Shown in pieces: positions 47,350-57,863 of a DNA stretch of 64,000 bases (within the stretch, counting starts at the first letter, position 1; the number at the start of each line of letters is the position of its first letter). Source of the DNA: Lachnospiraceae bacterium (GTDB lineage Bacteria > Bacillota > Clostridia > Lachnospirales > Lachnospiraceae); assembly GCA_021628825.1 (NCBI GenBank), contig JAJXRY010000001.1:1736001-1800000 (forward strand), written 5' to 3'. The position numbers and the translations under genes are program-made. The notes beneath the pieces are model-generated. The model worked only from the letters and a program-made list of their open reading frames with translations, searched no databases and was not told the origin of the DNA.

Positions 47350-47753
47350 CTAAAGAGCTTCCTTTATCTTCCCTACAATGGTAATATCTGCCGGCAACCA
47401 CTCAACAGAATCCATCTTCTCTTTTGTCAGCCACTTAGCGGCCTCATGTTCTTTGAGTACCAAATCCCCTTTTATAATCTCACACCAAAAAAACAATCCA
47501 TCGAGAGGTGAAACGTCGGATAATCATATTCAATGGTATCGATCAACTCCCCTACGGCTATTTCTGTATCCAATTCTTCCATAATCTCTCTCTGTAACGC
47601 AGCCTGTGAAGTTTCTCCTTCTTCGATTTTTCCTCCTGGAAATTCCCATCCGCCTTTTAGGTCTCCATATCCACGTTGTGTTGCAAAAATAATTTCTTCA
47701 CCCTTCTCATTCATTGCTTTAATCACTGCTGCAACTACTCTTATTGTTTTCAT
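47350..47753 (-). CDS. NUDIX hydrolase, MutT/8-oxo-dGTP type (frameshifted)
   Basis: About 134 residues. MKTIRVVAAVIKAMNEKGEE, IIFATQRGYGDLKGGWEFPG, Nudix box GGKIEEGETSQAALQREIME then EEL. The T7 run at 47488-47494 shifts the frame; the rest reads WCEIIKGDLVLKEHEAAKWL and ADITIVGKIKEAL. The ATG overlaps the helicase stop (ATGA), so it is tightly coupled to that gene. NUDIX enzymes commonly accompany DUF3427 helicases. Confidence 0.88.
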
Positions 47754-50700
47754 CCTGCCTGTTCCTCCACTGTTTCTATATTACTCTGCAGATATCGTAG
47801 CAAATCATCTCTTACCGCATGATGCATCTTCAGCACAAATTTTTGTAATATCACGTTCTTTACCATTATTATCATTTTTTTATGAGCCGGTTGAACATCC
47901 ATAATCTCAAATTCCCCTAAATAATAGAAGTTTGTTTCTGCATCACTCTTTTTTTACCAAAAAGATGCTTATGTAATGCTGTTACTACCTCTTGCACATA
48001 AGAACTATGGATCCCTCTTCCTATCTGAGAATCCCATCGAAAAATCATATTATCTTCAAATGTATCTGCATAATCCGGCTTTCCGTCAACATAATTTTTA
48101 TCTTCAGAACTTTCTTTATGATAGGTAATAAAAAAATAAATACATCATCACCAATTCGCTTCATTCCATACATTGTTGACGATAAATCCTTTCCACAATT
48201 CATTAAAAAGCTCACATCTCGTCGTGAATACTTCTCATACAGTACGAATGGCGTATTACATTCCCTCTGATCCGTATACTTATCCACATATCGCCTTAAT
48301 CCTACATCAATAATATCTTCCATCTGTCTATAAAATTCTGAGTGATTCAATCGCTCCGCGAATTCTGCCATACGTAATACATAAGACTTTTCTTTCGCGT
48401 CTACAATATCTATATGGCAATACTTTTCATACTCTTCGGCTTTACTTACAAATTTACCTTGCAACACATCCACTGCACTTGCTAAAGATATATAATCTAT
48501 TTCATGACCATACTTTTTCTGGATTTCAGTTGCAAATTCATCTATCTTAATGGACGGTTGCTGCAAGATCTTCCTTAACATTTCAAGCTCATAAGGTCTC
48601 GTTCCACTTAAAAATTGTTTTTGGATAAATACTCCAATGTTATTAAATCCTGCTCAGAAATCCTTCCCACATAGCTATCTTTTTTTCCACAAGCTCTAAA
48701 AATTTCTGATATGTTTTGTACTCTCGAATAATTACAAGTGGATCTATCTCACCATTTTCATAAAAAAATCAAGTAAGTACGGTACTCGTCCAAGTCGATT
48801 TTTCAATGTAAGATAGCTTTCACGAATAATTGTCGGCATACCCTTTATTTTATCAATAGATGTGAAAATCTTTTCCTTGGCAATTTCATCAAAATGAATA
48901 GATGACGCTCCGGGAATGGTCGTATTTCCACTAATCACGTATCTACGAATATTATCCGGATTATAGGTTCGATCCCCGGATAGCGCAATTGGGATCATAA
49001 AATTATTGTTATAATTTCCAATAAAATCAAGAATTACCACATATTCCTTTCCCTCTGCTTTTTCGTAATCCTCTTCCCAGTTGTTGAATAAATACAATCG
49101 GAGATTGTGTTGGACGAAGCATAATTACTTGATTCACCTCAACAATATCAACACCTTCATTCAAGATTTCAACGGAAAAGATATAGTCCAGCGGTTCCCT
49201 ATCACTTGTACCATCCTCTTCATTCATTGCCAGGCGTTCAAATGCTTCCTGTCGCTGTTCATCCGAGGCATCACCATTCAATGCAATGGTTCTGAAATAT
49301 TTTTCCAGTGGCTGGATTTACTAATTGATTAAATTTTTCAGAAAGAATTTTAGACTCATCGATTCTACTGCAGAAAAATTAATCCTTTAACTCGCTCACC
49401 ACTGTAGCCATAGAATTCAGCTTTTTCAATAATATGTTGAATCCTCTGATCCCCTGTCAATTGATTAAAATCTCTTTCTGAGATCTTTTTTGTTTTGCTC
49501 AATCTATCATCAATCAGTGAAATATCACTAATTCCAAAATAGTGAAATGTACATAGCAGATTCTCCTCCATAGCTTGTTGAAGTCGAATCTCATATGCTA
49601 TTTGATAATGAAAAAAATTTCGTATATATTTTTTTCCTATCTCGCCATCATCTCTCTTATCTGGTGTAGCTGTCATACCAAGCCACAGCTTCGGTTTAAA
49701 ATACCCCATAATCTTCTGATAAGTGTCCGCCGCTGAATGGTGAGCCTCATCTAAAATAATACAATCAAATTCATCCGGTGCGTACTCCATCAAATGCCGA
49801 TCTCTATTCAATGTCTGAACAGTTGCAAAAACATAGTCCTTGTCATATTCATAAGCTCCAGCACCTACTAGTCCCATTGAAACCGTATTTCCAAATACTC
49901 TCTCATAGGACTTCTTAGTCTGTCTGGCTAATTGCCCTCTATGTACTAAAAATAAAACTCTTTTATATCCAAGTTCTCTCATTGCAAATGCAGACGCATA
50001 TGTTTTACCGGTTCCTGTTGCAGAAATAAGCAACGCCCGGTCTTCACCGGATGCAATAATCTTTCTCAAATTAGTAATAAATCCAACCTGCATTTTATTG
50101 GGTTGTAAGCTGTATTTTTCAATAGATGGAATCTGTTCCTGACGTGCTATTTTCTGTTGCTGTTTAATGATTCTGTAACGTTCTGCATATTCTTCATAAA
50201 AATCATCAAACTCCATAGTATATTGGGAATTCCAAAGTTCTTGAAATTCTTCAAGAATTTCCTGTGCCATTTCTCCCTTGTCAGTAGATATGATTCTAAT
50301 ATTCCATTCTCGGTTACTGCCAAGTGCTGCTTTCGTGAAATTAGAACTTCCTATTATGATTCTATAAATTTCTGCATTCTCAAAAATATATCCTTTCGTA
50401 TGAAAATTGTCATTCGCCGCATGAGAATCATACATTTTAAGCGTAATATTTTTAAAACTCTGCAACTTTTTTAACGCCCAGGGCTGACTAAAATCCTGGT
50501 AATTTGTTGTAAGAATCTCCCCTTTAATATTTCTTTTTTCAAGTTCACTTAATGTTTGCAATAAAGGAGTTATACCTCCCATTGTAATAAATGCCACGCT
50601 AATTTGAAAATGATCACATGCTAACAATTCATCCTCTATCGATGCCATCACTTTCTTTCCCATTTTATAATTATTTGAAACAAATTGGGGCTTATACGCC

Positions 50701-50778
50701 AAACTAGAAGGAAAAATCCTTATTAATGTAAGCAGTCTGAAAACCATTATGTAGTTCTTTTAATGTATTTTGATCCAT
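47750..50778 (-). CDS. PLD-domain SF2 helicase with DUF3427 (multiply frameshifted)
   Basis: About 1005 residues joined. PLD-like N-domain (about 20-190) with HTKGYIFEN and IIIGSSNFTKAALGSNREWN, an HKD-type motif. SF2 helicase: Walker A LISATGTGKTYASAF, ATVQTLNRDRHL, DEAH ILDEAHHSAADTY, LWLGMTATPDK, FSVEILNEGVDIVEV and QQLGRGLRKSRGK. C-terminal DUF3427 ends RDDLLRYLQSNIETVEEQAG. Restored start MDQNTLKELHNGFQTAYINK (ATG 50778). About six shifts, all at A/T runs. Operon with NUDIX and a membrane protein. The combination of nuclease-like, helicase and NUDIX parts recalls phage-defence systems; this is inference. Confidence 0.88.
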
Positions 50779-50936
50779 TTCTATCCTCTATGTATTACCT
50801 GACCAATGTCTATAATATCGAAAAATGATTGTTTATATAAATATATTACTATATTTTCATCTTTTTGTCTGTTGACTTGTCATATTTCCATAGATTTATA
50901 ACAAAACTTCTGTTCTTTTGATGAACCCTCGGCTCC

Positions 50937-52294
50937 TCACAGCCCCTCCATATCCAGATCCACGATCAACTGCCCTATGCTCTGTTCTTTGACAAGATAG
51001 CACATATATATGGGAAGGTACGTCACATTTCCATCTTTCTCTACATTTCCAATAGAAAAAAACATATGCTTTCTCGATATGATAGTCCGAAACATTCATG
51101 AAATGATCCAGTGCTTTATGTGTCCTATAGGCTTTCCCTGATTTCACTTCAATCGGAACAACCTTTCCATCCATCTCAATTAAGAAGTCCAGCTCACCTA
51201 TATTCTTCTTTTTTTACACAAAAATATGGTTCAAACCCATTACACAATAATTGCTGTGCAACGGCATTTTCAAAATGGGCTCCATTATTTACTTCCCCAT
51301 TTTTATTTATTAATTCTATTTTGGTTGCTGCCGGATACGCACTTGTAAGCAGGCCGATATCACTGGAAAAGAGCCGGAATACATTACTGCTTTTGCTTGC
51401 CAAAAGAGGAATTACCGGAGCTTCTACATTATAAACAGGCAATGCAACACCTGCATCCTTTAACCACAAGAAGCTGTTTTCATATCGATCAAATTTGAGT
51501 TCTTTGTCCAGCATCGTAAAAACAAACTTTTTATTTTGCTTGTTCAGTTCCGCAGGAATAATATCGTATATGGATATCAGCTTTAATTTCTTATCCTCAC
51601 TCTCGTATTGGGAAAAATCCTCTTTGTACTGCGTTACGATATCTCTTTGTATCTTATCAACCTCCCGTATATCCTTCGTAGCAATATAGGTCTTTACCGC
51701 ATCGGGCATTCCACCTACAATCAGATATACAAAGAACAATGCCAGAAGTTTCTGGTGGATAAATTCATCCACTGGCCGGACGGTTTCAAATTTATCCTTC
51801 AGCATCTCCAAGGTTGCTTTCGAAACAAGATTTGCTATCATAAATTCCTCAAAGTCCATAGGATACATCCTTAATACCGATAAGTATCCTACCGGAGCTG
51901 AAGCAATTCCTTTCAATTCCACTCCCAATAAGGATCCGCTCATGACGTACTTAAAGCTTCCTTCATCAACCAGAAATTTAATTTTTGGTTACAATTTCCG
52001 GACATTTCTGAATCTCATCAAAGAAAACAATGGTTTCATGAGGTTTGCAATCTTCCGGCATAATCATTCGCAATTTTTACCAGAAACTCATCCGCACTCA
52101 TTTCAGCATCGAGATAATGAACCATATCTGGCTGATCAATAAAAATTAATTTCAAACTTTGTATATCCGCTTTTTTTAATTTCATCCCTTATGAGCCAGG
52201 TCTTTCCGATCTGTCTTGCCCCGGTGACTAAAAAGTGCCTTATTAGAATTTTTTTGATCCATTCTTCTATTGTTATAGAGTCTTTTCTAAACAT
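50937..52294 (-). CDS. AAA ATPase with DUF4143 domain, copy 2 (multiply frameshifted)
   Basis: About 450 residues. MFRKDSITIEEWIKKILIRH, Walker A TGARQIGKTWLIRDEIKK, Walker B ETIVFFDEIQKCPEI, MSGSLLGVELKGIAS, MYPMDFEEFMIANLV, VGGMPDAVKTYIATKDIREV, and the nuclease-like tail GKVVPIEVKSGKAYRTHKAL. Start after TTGGAGGTACAGGTTA. Shifts near 52172, 52065, 51983, 51213 and 51060. Same family as 40514-41814 but diverged, so not a recent duplicate. Confidence 0.85.
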
Positions 52295-52326
52295 TAACCT
52301 GTACCTCCAATTTTACAATACAACTT

Positions 52327-52410
52327 TTGCCCCGTTTTTTCAATTATTATTGTTATATTTTTGCCCCGTTTTTTACATTTTTTTATATGTCGATTCTGCC
52401 CCGTTTTTCA
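52327..52410 (-). repeat. 34-35-bp repeat of AAAACGGGGCA words
   Basis: GCCCCG cores at 52329, 52363 and 52398 within TTGCCCCGTTTTTT, spaced 34 and 35 bases, upstream of the second DUF4143 gene. On the minus strand: AAAAACGGGGCA three times about 30-110 bases before the start codon. The spacing (about three helical turns) suits stacked protein binding. Confidence 0.75.
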
Positions 52411-52525
52411 CAAATTAGCATTTTTCAACGGTAAATAGCAAATTTAACTTCCGTTTTTGCAAAAGGCAACCTCTGCTTGAATTATTTTTTTGCAATATGA
52501 ACTTCGAAATCAGCACCTTGAAAAC

Positions 52526-52569
52526 AGAAAAAGAACCGTCCTCCACAGTCTCCTGCATCAGACGGTCCT
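52526..52569 (-). terminator. terminator of the AEC permease gene
   Basis: AGGACCGTC / GACGGTTCT stem on the minus strand followed by TTTTTCTGTTTTC. It lies about 140 bases downstream of the AEC gene stop. Confidence 0.8.
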
Positions 52570-52617
52570 GATTCATTCTTTAACTATTCCGAACTATTTT
52601 TATTCTTTTCTTTTTCG

Positions 52618-52705
52618 TAGCTTTTCAGTGCACGAAATTATGCTGTAAAATCCATTTAAAATCACCTTTGCTGACAGGATCTGCATTGATAATTGTACTT
52701 ACCGC
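52618..52705 (+). mobile_element. decayed left half of the 133-bp MITE
   Basis: GTAGCTTTTCAGTGC matches 12 of 15 bases of the MITE left end. It is followed by TAAAATCCATTTAAAATCA, nearly identical to copy 1, then a damaged TTTGCTGA hairpin arm. The right third with GGTCTCAGCAG and the terminal repeat is missing. It lies directly after the AEC stop codon. Confidence 0.65.
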
Positions 52706-52708
52706 TCA

Positions 52709-53619
52709 TTACATCAGCACACTGCTCCAGATCATAATTGCCGGGATGGAGCACAGGGTTGAAAAATACCACAAGCTTTGTTGCAAATTCCGGATCACGG
52801 TCATACTTCGCGGCGAGCATACTGGTCGTTGCACCGGCAGGCATTGCTGCAAGAAGCACGCTGACTCCACAGACCAGTCTGCTGACAGGAAGAAGCCGGC
52901 ATACCAGGTATACCATGATTGGAATGATGACGAGACGGTGGATCGTATAGCGGATCACGGTTTTGTCTAGGATTGTTTTTACATCAATATCGGCGAGGAT
53001 CATGCCAATCACCATCATCGAAAGTGCTGTGTTGCATCTGCCAAGCGTCTGAACCGGAGTCAGAATCACAGCCGGTAATTTAATCTGTCCAACCATCAGA
53101 ATAAAACCAATAAAACAGGCAAGTACACATGGATGCGTCACTACCTTTTTCAGGGTTGCCTTCTTATCGGATACCCCGGAGAAAATAGCAATTCCTTCGG
53201 ACCACATCATGATACGCTGCGGAATCAGATACACACTGGCAAGCATCAGACCGACCGGACCGAATACTCCCTCCGCAACCGGATTCCCAAGGAATCCGGC
53301 ATTGGAGCAGATAATGGCATATTTCAGACATTTCAGCCGGTTCTCATTTTCTTTATGAAAAAAGAGGTTACCATAAAACAATGCTATAAGCTGTATGCCA
53401 ATAGAAATCACCGCAATCCACGCACAGTCAGAAATGGTGTCCGTGCTGATTTCTGTCATAAAACTGGTAATGATGTTCGCCGGGAGAATCAGGTTAATGA
53501 CCAGATCGGTAATCTCCTTTTTGTCCCCTGGCTGAAATCAGTTTCATTTTTCTTTAGCAAAAAAACCCTATTGCCATCACTGAAAAGATGGTGACCTGGA
53601 GCGTAAGCATTTCTCCCAC
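52709..53619 (-). CDS. auxin efflux carrier (AEC) family permease (frameshifted)
   Basis: About 303 residues, ten TMs. GTG 53619 follows CAGGAGATAAAAAGCC and gives VGEMLTLQVTIFSVMAIGFF, then LVINLILPANIITSFMTEIS. Then CSNAGFLGNPVAEGVFGPVG (signature), GMILADIDVKTIL and MPAGATTSMLAAKYDRDPEF. The C-terminus is best read as TKLVVFSTLCSIPAIMIWSS, requiring T4 at the T5 run near 52762. Further shifts near 53525-53565. Family members export or import organic acids such as malate; substrate unknown. Confidence 0.85.
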
Positions 53620-53647
53620 GGCTTTTTATCTCCTGTTTCAGAATGAT

Positions 53648-54478
53648 TATTCATTAATACGATCCGGATTGTAAACGATATTTCCCCTGATCTGTCCATA
53701 TTCATTCTGGGCACCTTGTTTAAAAAGCAAGAAAAAGCCTTCCTTCCCATAAACTCATAAGGGATATTATCTGTCTTCCCCTCTTTAATTGCTTCGCAGA
53801 CTGCAATATTATCCTGAATCATATTGATAGACGGTATGCCGCCTGCTTCATGGGATAAAAGCACATCATCATACTTCCCCTCCACCTTTGCCAACAGGCT
53901 TTTCAGGCTATTCTCATATGAGGAGACCCCAAGACATGTAATATCAAATAAAAAAACGTAAATGGATTACAGGAATCTCCCAAAAAGAAGCATTCTGTCC
54001 TCTTCTATTAAAAAAATGCCATGGAGCCAGGTGTATGCCCCGGACAGGCATATGCCGTAATATGAAGTCCTCCAAGATCAAAACGCATGCCATCCTGCAG
54101 ATCCAGAAATACATCTGCACTATTCTCCGGGAGCAGATCTTCTCTTTTATATTTTCCGGCAAAAGAAGTGTTTTCTACATAATCAATTCTTTGCTGGATC
54201 AGATCATGAGCTGCATAAATCCCACGATCTGCCAAATTCATGTATACCGTGTCAAACTGTGCGGCTCCGGGTGCATGGTCGAGATGTCCGTGTGTAAGCA
54301 GAACCGTAATCGGTTTGTTGGTAAGTGTTGCCACATAGGCTTTGAGGTCACCTATACCACAGCCGGTGTCAATAAGAACCGACTTATCCATTCCCTCCAC
54401 AAGATATGCCTGAACATCCCCCGGAAGGTAAATCCTTGTAATATGATTCGTTATCTTCTGTGAACTGAAAAAATCCAT
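53648..54478 (-). CDS. metallo-beta-lactamase fold hydrolase (frameshifted)
   Basis: About 277 residues. MDFFSSQKITNHITRIYLPG, VLIDTGCGIGDLKAY, metal motif THGHLDHAPGA, ACPGHTPGSMAFFL, then SHEAGGIPSINMIQDNIAVC and a best-fit tail FKQGAQNEYGQIRGNIVYNP. Shifts near 54007, 53952 and 53718. The HxHxDH motif binds two metals. Glyoxalase II or lactonase-like enzymes are the nearest types; substrate unknown. Ends 29 bases before the AEC start and is probably co-transcribed with it. Confidence 0.85.
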
Positions 54479-54540
54479 AATATTCTCTCCTTCTCAAACA
54501 GTCCTTCATTGTGACTTTTTACTCATTACATTATAGCAAA

Positions 54541-54572
54541 TACCGCACCGGATGAAAATATCTGATGCGGTA
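54541..54572 (-). terminator. terminator after the beta-helix glycosidase gene
   Basis: TACCGCA (54541-54547) pairs with TGCGGTA (54566-54572), with inner CGGAT/ATCTG pairing. It lies right after the glycosidase stop at 54579. Confidence 0.65.
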
Positions 54573-54578
54573 TACACA

Positions 54579-56577
54579 TTAATCAATCCAGATCACTTCA
54601 TCCAGTTCCTTCACATCTGCAAAAGGTCCCGGAATCGTAGAAACGCCACGATGATTTCCCAGATAATCACTTTGGAATACAATATCGGATCCATCCCGTT
54701 CCTCAAACCGCTGTTCCGGTTCAAATGCCTTGCCTAGGACATCGCTATTGATAATTCCTGTGGTAAATCCGTCCAGATAATCGTACAGATTGGTGGATAG
54801 CCTGTACTGTCCATCCTCTTCCAGCAGTTCGATCTGAACATCCGCATCATCTTTCACCAGATTATGCTTTTCCTTCTTCCATGCCTTTGCCCCGGCAAGA
54901 TAAACATTGCCGTCTGCCCAGACCGGAAGATGGCTGAAGTGCGCCGGTTCGAGCTTGCCCATATCCGGCTTTTCTTCTTCCATGTCAAATTTCGCAATCC
55001 ATTCTTTATAAGTCGGATATTCGTCCCATACATGCGTACCAACCTGCTGATAGAACGGAGATTCCTTCGGCTCCTCATTCGTAATGGGATGTCCCTGTAC
55101 AAAAATGTTGTTATAAAAACGATTGTCTCCATGCAGAATCGTCATCATGCCTGCAACCTCTGTCCTGTGGCGGATATGATACGGCGTATATCTGCGCTGT
55201 TCTCTTCCGTCTACCCAGTTGTCCACACCGGAGCCGACCATGGTAAACGCTCCAAGAATCAGGTTATGTACCATGGCAACACCCTCGGTTGCCACACGAA
55301 GTCCATAGCGTGACAGCATAATATTGTTATCGATTAAGGTAGGCCCATGACCGACTTCCACGAAAATGTCCTGACTTTCCATGCCGCCTTCCAGCTTTGT
55401 CGAGCCTTCCGGAACATCGTTGTCATGGAGCAGATTCTGGGAAATCCGTGCTCCCTGTGCTTCCCAGTCCAGCCAGATTCCCATCGTACTGTGATGAATA
55501 TGGTTTCTGCGAATCACAACATCAATTGCCGCATGCAGCTTAATTGCTGAGATCTCCGCGCCACCAAGCTCCATCATGTTATTGATGTGATGGATATGGT
55601 TGTCCTCAATGGTCGAAAAAACGCATCCCATTCTTCCCACAATACCGGTCTGCTGACAGTCATGAATGTTACATCTACGAATGATGTGGGAACCGACCTT
55701 TTCCTTTAACCACCCATGATACTGACCACGGCATACCGCGTCACGTTCCATCTGGGTCGCACTTTTTACATGCTTACGGGTAAAGTAATGATCATTTTCT
55801 GCATCATAATATTTGCCAAGAGAAATTCCACAGCATTTGCTGTTGACGATTTCACAGTCCTCAATGATCCAGCCATAGGCCCAGTGCGGACCCACCATGC
55901 CGTCCTGATAAGCTGCCGGCGGTGCCCCAGGTCGTAGCTGCTTTTTCAATATAAAAGCCGGACAGGGTGATGAAATCCACGTGCTCTTCACTGGGCATAA
56001 AGCACTCCCTGCGGACATTGATCTCAACCTTTTCCTCACGCGGATCCTTTCCCTGGAAGTTCGCATAAATAACAGTTTCATCACGCTCGCACTCCGCATA
56101 CCACTTGTATCTGGTCCACTCGTGCTCCCAGGATGGTTCATAAACCGGAGCATGATCGCACTCTGTCAGAGTCAGCGCCTCATACATCGCTTTATCATTC
56201 AGATAGACGCATCCTGTGTGACGCTCGTCCTTCGCAAAATACCAGTCCCCATAAACCGGCGTATTGTAAGGATTGTAGTCATTGAATACTCCGTTCGGAA
56301 TGTGCGTAACCCATATATCCTGGCAGAAATGCTTCCAGTTCTTCACTTCCTCCGCACCACTGATGATTGCTCCAAGCGGCTCCACGGACCGATATACGAT
56401 CCTGTTTTCTGCCGTTCCGCTATGGATGGGATTCACATACTCCCGGTAAACGCCGGGCAGAACCAGCACTTCATCCCCCGGCATCGCAATCTTCGCCGCA
56501 TCATTGATTCTCTTAAACGGCCGCTCCTTTGATCCATCGCCATCACATCTGGCTTTTGCATTAACGTAAATTTGCAT
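54579..56577 (-). CDS. right-handed beta-helix glycosidase, GH120-like xylosidase (frameshifted)
   Basis: About 665 residues, no signal peptide, so cytoplasmic. MQIYVNAKARCDGDGSKERP, FKRINDAAKIAMPGDEVLVL, PGVYREYVNPIHSGTAENRI match the N-terminal strand of GH120 enzymes such as Thermoanaerobacterium XylC. Parallel beta-helix turns follow (IIRRCNIHDCQQTGIVGRMG, TIEDNHIHHINNMMELGG, VVIRRNHIHHSTMGIWLDWE). Length fits GH120 (about 640-660). One shift at the CCCC run near 55926-55929. Probably removes xylose from imported xylo-oligosaccharides. I could not confirm the catalytic Asp/Glu by alignment. RBS AAAAAGGAGGGTTACCAA. Confidence 0.75.
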
Positions 56578-56677
56578 TTGGTAACCCTCCTTTTTAATAT
56601 TACATATAAAATATCTTACCATTACTTTTTACAGAAATTGTTGACTATTTTTTTACCTTCAACTTTTATAAATAAAT

Positions 56678-56863
56678 TTATTGTTCTACCATGTCTTCCA
56701 ACATCTTCTTCAACGTATCCGCAAACTCTTTGGGATTTTCCTGTGGAACAGTATGTCCCCAGCCTTCGATCAACTGCATTTCCTTCCGTGGTGCTGTAAT
56801 GGCGTTATAATAATCCTCCGTGTATTTCACCGGCATAACCCAGTCACATGACCCGGAAATGAA
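56678..56863 (-). pseudogene. duplicated C-terminal remnant of an alpha/beta hydrolase
   Basis: Reads FISGSCDWVMPVKYTEDYYN, then AITAPRKEMQLIEGWGHTVP and QENPKEFADTLKKMLEDMVE. This closely matches the last 60 residues of the hydrolase at 58386-59486 (GACDWITPVKYTEDYFHTIT, EMQLIDGWGHTVPQESPKEF). No start or N-terminal part exists: homology begins exactly where the Spx/ArsC gene ends (56864). It is a relic of an earlier tandem hydrolase copy. Confidence 0.85.
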
Positions 56864-57214
56864 TCATAACAGCGCTTTCTCCCATTCCGCTTCCTTGAAA
56901 CCGGTCAGTATTATGTTTCCATTCACGATAAGCGGACGTTTCACAAGCATGCCATTCGTTGCAAGAAGCTTCAACTGTTCTTCTTCACTCATTGTAGGAA
57001 GCTTATCCTTAAGCTGCATCTCTTTATACAACATACCACTGGTATTAAAAAATTTCTTTAATGGAAGTCCACTCTCTGCATACCATTCCTTCAGTTCTTC
57101 ATAGGAAGGATTCTCCTCTACAATGTGACGTTCCGTGAATTCCAGATGATTTGCCTCAAGCCATTTCCTGGCTTTCTGACAGGTTGAACATTTCGGATAA
57201 CATATGAATTGCAT
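56864..57214 (-). CDS. Spx/ArsC-family thioredoxin-fold protein
   Basis: 116 residues, intact. CYPKCSTCQKARKWLEANHL carries a CxxC at residues 9-12. NPSYEELKEWYAESGLPLKK, FFNTSGMLYKEMQLKDKLPT and LIVNGNIILTGFKEAEWEKA are typical of the arsenate-reductase-like YffB/Spx group. As the conserved arsenate-binding arginine pattern is not clear, a redox-responsive role is as likely as arsenate reduction. Its stop codon abuts the hydrolase remnant, marking a rearrangement breakpoint. Confidence 0.88.
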   Translation of the reverse strand: MQFICYPKCSTCQKARKWLEANHLEFTERHIVEENPSYEELKEWYAESGLPLKKFFNTSGMLYKEMQLKDKLPTMSEEEQLKLLATNGMLVKRPLIVNGNIILTGFKEAEWEKALL

Positions 57215-57235
57215 GAACTTTGATCTCCTTTATCC

Positions 57236-57413
57236 TTATCCTATATCATTCTTATGATCAACCTTATTATACTCATATTTTTTTCTGCTTTCACAATCTT
57301 TTTCCAACCGATAGTGATGTTCCTCATCGAGCTCCTTTTTTTCCATTCTTGTAATCATATCCAAACTTTCTGTAAAATTCCACTGCTGTGATCGATGCAG
57401 GTATTTCCACACG
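57236..57413 (-). pseudogene. C-terminal remnant of a GNAT acetyltransferase
   Basis: RVEIPASITAVEFYRKFGYD, YKNGKKELDEEHHYRLEKD reads as the final beta-strands and helix of a GNAT protein (SITAVEFYRKFGY is characteristic), with one shift in the T7 run near 57336-57342. The acetyl-CoA-binding half is missing upstream. Confidence 0.7.
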
Positions 57414-57429
57414 ACTTACCCTTACATAA

Positions 57430-57575
57430 AAATTCATCCTGTTCCAGCGTATTTACAATTTTTCTCAAAAAGATAGTCGACATTCTCCTCAACCGGAGCT
57501 GTTCCATCGATGCGGATCACCGGGCACGGTACACGTTCCAGCCACTCGGTGACGAAATTTTTCAGGCCTGCTGTT
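57430..57575 (-). pseudogene. possible C-terminal remnant of a P-loop kinase-like protein
   Basis: An open stretch VTEWLERVPCPVIRIDGTAP, VEENVDYLFEKIVNTLEQDE looks like the end of a real protein (small-molecule kinase or ATPase type), but no start, Walker motif or full domain is present. Identity is uncertain. Confidence 0.4.
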
Positions 57576-57589
57576 CACTACCGAAAACC

Positions 57590-57860
57590 ATTATTTGATA
57601 ATTGATTCGTTAAATATCTTGCTTCTGAAGCAATCCAAGACTGTGATTTCCCTTTTTCCCTTAAAAATTATTAATCTGTTTTTTTCTACATTGCTTTTTG
57701 TATATTAAATAAATAATACTCAATAGTTCATCTTTTTCCTGCATTATCTTCTATCGATGAACGTGCAACATTTGTTCTTACAATTTTACTGCTATTGATT
57801 TAACATCATTTATTTGATTCGCTTTTTGTTATAAACCACGTGTTACGATTTTCTATTAAT
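57590..57860. other. AT-rich gene-free stretch
   Basis: No gene, repeat or terminator that I can support. Strongly AT-rich and bordered on both sides by gene remnants, consistent with decayed DNA. Confidence 0.5.
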
Positions 57861-57863
57861 ATC

